A stretch of 64,000 nucleotides of DNA from Limnohabitans sp. WS1. GTDB taxonomy: Bacteria; Pseudomonadota; Gammaproteobacteria; Burkholderiales; Burkholderiaceae_C. Below are positions 62,450 to 64,000 of this stretch, one piece after another. The DNA is taken from assembly GCF_003063265.1 (NCBI RefSeq), contig NZ_NERU01000004.1:214526-278525 (forward strand). Reading direction: 5' to 3'. Position 1 is the first letter of the stretch; each line of letters opens with the position of its first letter. The position numbers and the translations under genes were made by a program. The notes under the pieces are model-generated. The model saw only the letters and a program-made list of their open reading frames with translations. It ran no database searches and was not told the DNA's origin.

Positions 62450-63847
62450 ATGGCCACCAGCAGCATTGTCAACACCCTCGGCGCGGGCTCCGGCATCGAC
62501 GTGAAGAGCCTGGCCCAAAGCCTGGTGGACGCCGAAAAAACGCCCAAAAAAGAGCGCATTGACGCCAAGATCACCAAATCCGAAGCCCGCATCACCGGTT
62601 ACGGCGCCATCAAATTCGCCCTGTCTGACCTCAAAAACGCCTTTGCCAAACTCAACGACGCCAGCGATTTCAGCTCGATCAAAACCGCCAACACCCAACC
62701 TGCCGCCTTTGGCGTCACCGCCAGCAGCACGGCCGATACAGGCCAATACAGCATCGAAGTGCTGCAAACCGCACTGGCCCAGCGCACCGCCAGCAGCAGC
62801 TTTGCCGAACGCAGCACCGCCCTCAACGGCGGGGCCGCCTTCACCCTCGACCTGAGCGTGGGCGGCGTGAGCAAAGGGGCCATCAATGTCGTCACCGCCA
62901 CCCCCGCAGGCATGGTCAGCGCCATCAACGGCGCCAAACTGGGCGTGACGGCACAACTCATCAACACCAGCAACGGCTACAACGTGGTCATCACGGGCGA
63001 ATCAGGCACAGCGAAAAACTTCAGCCTGACCAGCAACAACGGCACCGGCACCGCCGTGAGCGGCGTGAGCTTTGCCACGCCTTTGCAAACGGCCACCGAC
63101 GCCCGCTTTAAGGTCAACGGCCTCGAAGTCACCCGCAGCAGCAACACCATCACCGACGTGATCGATGGCGTCACGCTCGACCTGTACGCCAACAGCACGG
63201 GCGCTGCCCGCCTGGACTTGAACCGCGACACCTCGGGCATCAAAGACAACATCAAAGGCTTGGTCACGGCCTACAACGACTTTGAAGCAGCCCTGAAAAT
63301 TTTGGGCGACCGCGACAGCAAAGTTGAAGAATTTGGCGGCGTGCTGGCCGGCGAAAACCTGCTGCAAACGGTGCGCACCCAGGTGCGCAATCTGGTGATC
63401 AGCACCTCCAGCACCCCCGGCACCACCATCCAAGCGGCACGCGACGTGGGCCTGAGCATTGACCGAAATGGCAAACTCACACTCGACGAAACCAAGCTCG
63501 ACACTGCCTTGCAAAACAACTTTGGCGAGGTGTCCACCATGTTCAGTGCAGGCACCAACAACAAAAGCATTTACAGCGTTGCCCCAGCCGGCTTGGCCGG
63601 CAGCGCCGTCAACAGCATTGAAAAAATGCTGCTGTCCACCGGTCTGATCGACACCCAAAGCAAAAGCGCCACCACACAAATTGCCAAATACAAAAAAGAA
63701 CTGACCGAGCTGGAAACCCGCATGGACAAGCTCTTGAACCGCTATACGAGCCAGTTCAGCATCATGGAAAGCATGGTGGGCAACAGCAACAGCACGCGCG
63801 ACGGCCTCAAAAACACCTTCACAGCCATGATGAAGGCCTACGACTGA
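62450..63847 (+). CDS. fliD: Flagellar filament cap protein FliD (HAP2)
   Basis: A 465-residue filament cap. The N-terminus has VNTLGAGSGIDVKSLAQSLV, VDAEKTPKKERIDAKI, and the C-terminal half has VTAYNDFEAALKILGDRDSK and LNRYTSQFSIMESMVGNSNS, all FliD features. An IN-type hook motif lies in the middle. fliS, the usual next gene, is at the other end of the island. It is the last flagellar gene in the window, and no fliC or fliT follows within 150 bases. Confidence 0.94.
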   Translation: MATSSIVNTLGAGSGIDVKSLAQSLVDAEKTPKKERIDAKITKSEARITGYGAIKFALSDLKNAFAKLNDASDFSSIKTANTQPAAFGVTASSTADTGQYSIEVLQTALAQRTASSSFAERSTALNGGAAFTLDLSVGGVSKGAINVVTATPAGMVSAINGAKLGVTAQLINTSNGYNVVITGESGTAKNFSLTSNNGTGTAVSGVSFATPLQTATDARFKVNGLEVTRSSNTITDVIDGVTLDLYANSTGAARLDLNRDTSGIKDNIKGLVTAYNDFEAALKILGDRDSKVEEFGGVLAGENLLQTVRTQVRNLVISTSSTPGTTIQAARDVGLSIDRNGKLTLDETKLDTALQNNFGEVSTMFSAGTNNKSIYSVAPAGLAGSAVNSIEKMLLSTGLIDTQSKSATTQIAKYKKELTELETRMDKLLNRYTSQFSIMESMVGNSNSTRDGLKNTFTAMMKAYD

Positions 63848-63852
63848 TCTAT

Positions 63853-63885
63853 CGTGCCAGCCCAATAAAGCTGGCACGACCCCTT
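63853..63885 (+). terminator. Hairpin after fliD
   Basis: CGTGCCAGC and GCTGGCACG form a perfect 9-bp stem around an 8-base loop, followed by ACCCCTTCC. The T run is poor. Confidence 0.6.
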
Positions 63886-63900
63886 CCTTGCCCCATCCCT

Positions 63901-64000
63901 TGTAGGAGCGGCGCCCCCGCCCCGATAAACTGGCCCACTGAAGTCGGCACAACATCTTCCCTTGTAGGAGCGGCGCCCCCGCCGCGATAGCCCCCCCCCG
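63901..64000 (-). repeat. REP-like repeats at the window end
   Basis: Two copies of TGTAGGAGCGGCGCCCCCGC (at 63901 and 63963) followed by CGCGATA or CCCGATA, in the same orientation as the 2.2-kb set. They share the TGTAGGAGCG head with the 46.7-kb array but have a different stem. The second ends in a C-run at the window edge, so the set may continue beyond it. Confidence 0.75.

Overview
The window looks like a chromosomal segment of a betaproteobacterium of the order Burkholderiales, most like a Comamonadaceae freshwater or soil bacterium. This is an inference from gene content and order (sodB, xseA, exbB-exbD-lpxK-Trm112-kdsB-adk-lexA), from moderately high GC with ordinary Shine-Dalgarno starts, and from the acyl-CoA catabolic genes. 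The species cannot be named from the sequence alone.

Region 1 (1-20 kb) is housekeeping and catabolism. It holds the 5' end of a thioesterase-like gene, aquaporin Z, an L-2-hydroxyglutarate-oxidase-like flavoprotein, an SDR dehydrogenase, Fe superoxide dismutase (sodB) and xseA. A rightward envelope operon follows (exbB, exbD, lpxK, Trm112-like, kdsB), then adk and an autoregulated lexA. Next come a D-2-hydroxyacid dehydrogenase and an acyl-CoA block (PaaH-like 3-hydroxyacyl-CoA dehydrogenase, enoyl-CoA hydratase family protein, Crp/Fnr regulator, APH-type kinase, ACAD10/11-like acyl-CoA dehydrogenase). tRNA-Pro(UGG), tRNA-Arg(UCU) and a periplasmic amino-acid-type binding protein close the region.

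Region 2 (20.5-63.8 kb) is almost wholly a flagellar and motility island. Leftward: fliS, two unknown genes, fliA, flhG, flhF, flhA. Rightward: fliK-L-M-N-O-P-Q-R-flhB followed by three unknown genes that overlap or nearly abut flhB. Then come a SapE-like/FemAB-like pair, a small membrane protein with motA-motB, a FleQ/FlrA-like sigma-54 activator, flgP-flgT and a FimV-like protein, a second FliK-like gene with fhlB, a long REP-like repeat array, flgN-flgM, flgA, a separate flagellar LysM/lysozyme protein, flgB-C-D-E-F-G-H-I-J-K-L and fliD. Missing from the window are fliC, fliE-J, the chemotaxis genes and flhDC.

Regulation can be read in the DNA. Sigma-54 -24/-12 elements precede flhA, fliK and flgB, and the flhA and fliK elements lie back to back. 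Sigma-28-type elements precede fliS, the motA operon, flgM and fliD. Together with the FleQ-like activator and flhF/flhG, this is the Pseudomonas/Vibrio regulatory plan for polar flagella, not the FlhDC plan common in Burkholderiales. FlgP and FlgT homologues point the same way.

The most interesting features are: the three-gene module after flhB (34.6-36.9 kb), which has an AAA-like protein without a P-loop, a Pro-rich coiled-coil protein and a membrane coiled-coil protein; an NPEH instead of NPTH site in FlhB next to an extra FliK-like/FhlB pair; very large FlgE and FlgK; and a 13-unit array of paired REP hairpins at 46.7-47.9 kb with relatives at 2.2 kb and 63.9 kb.
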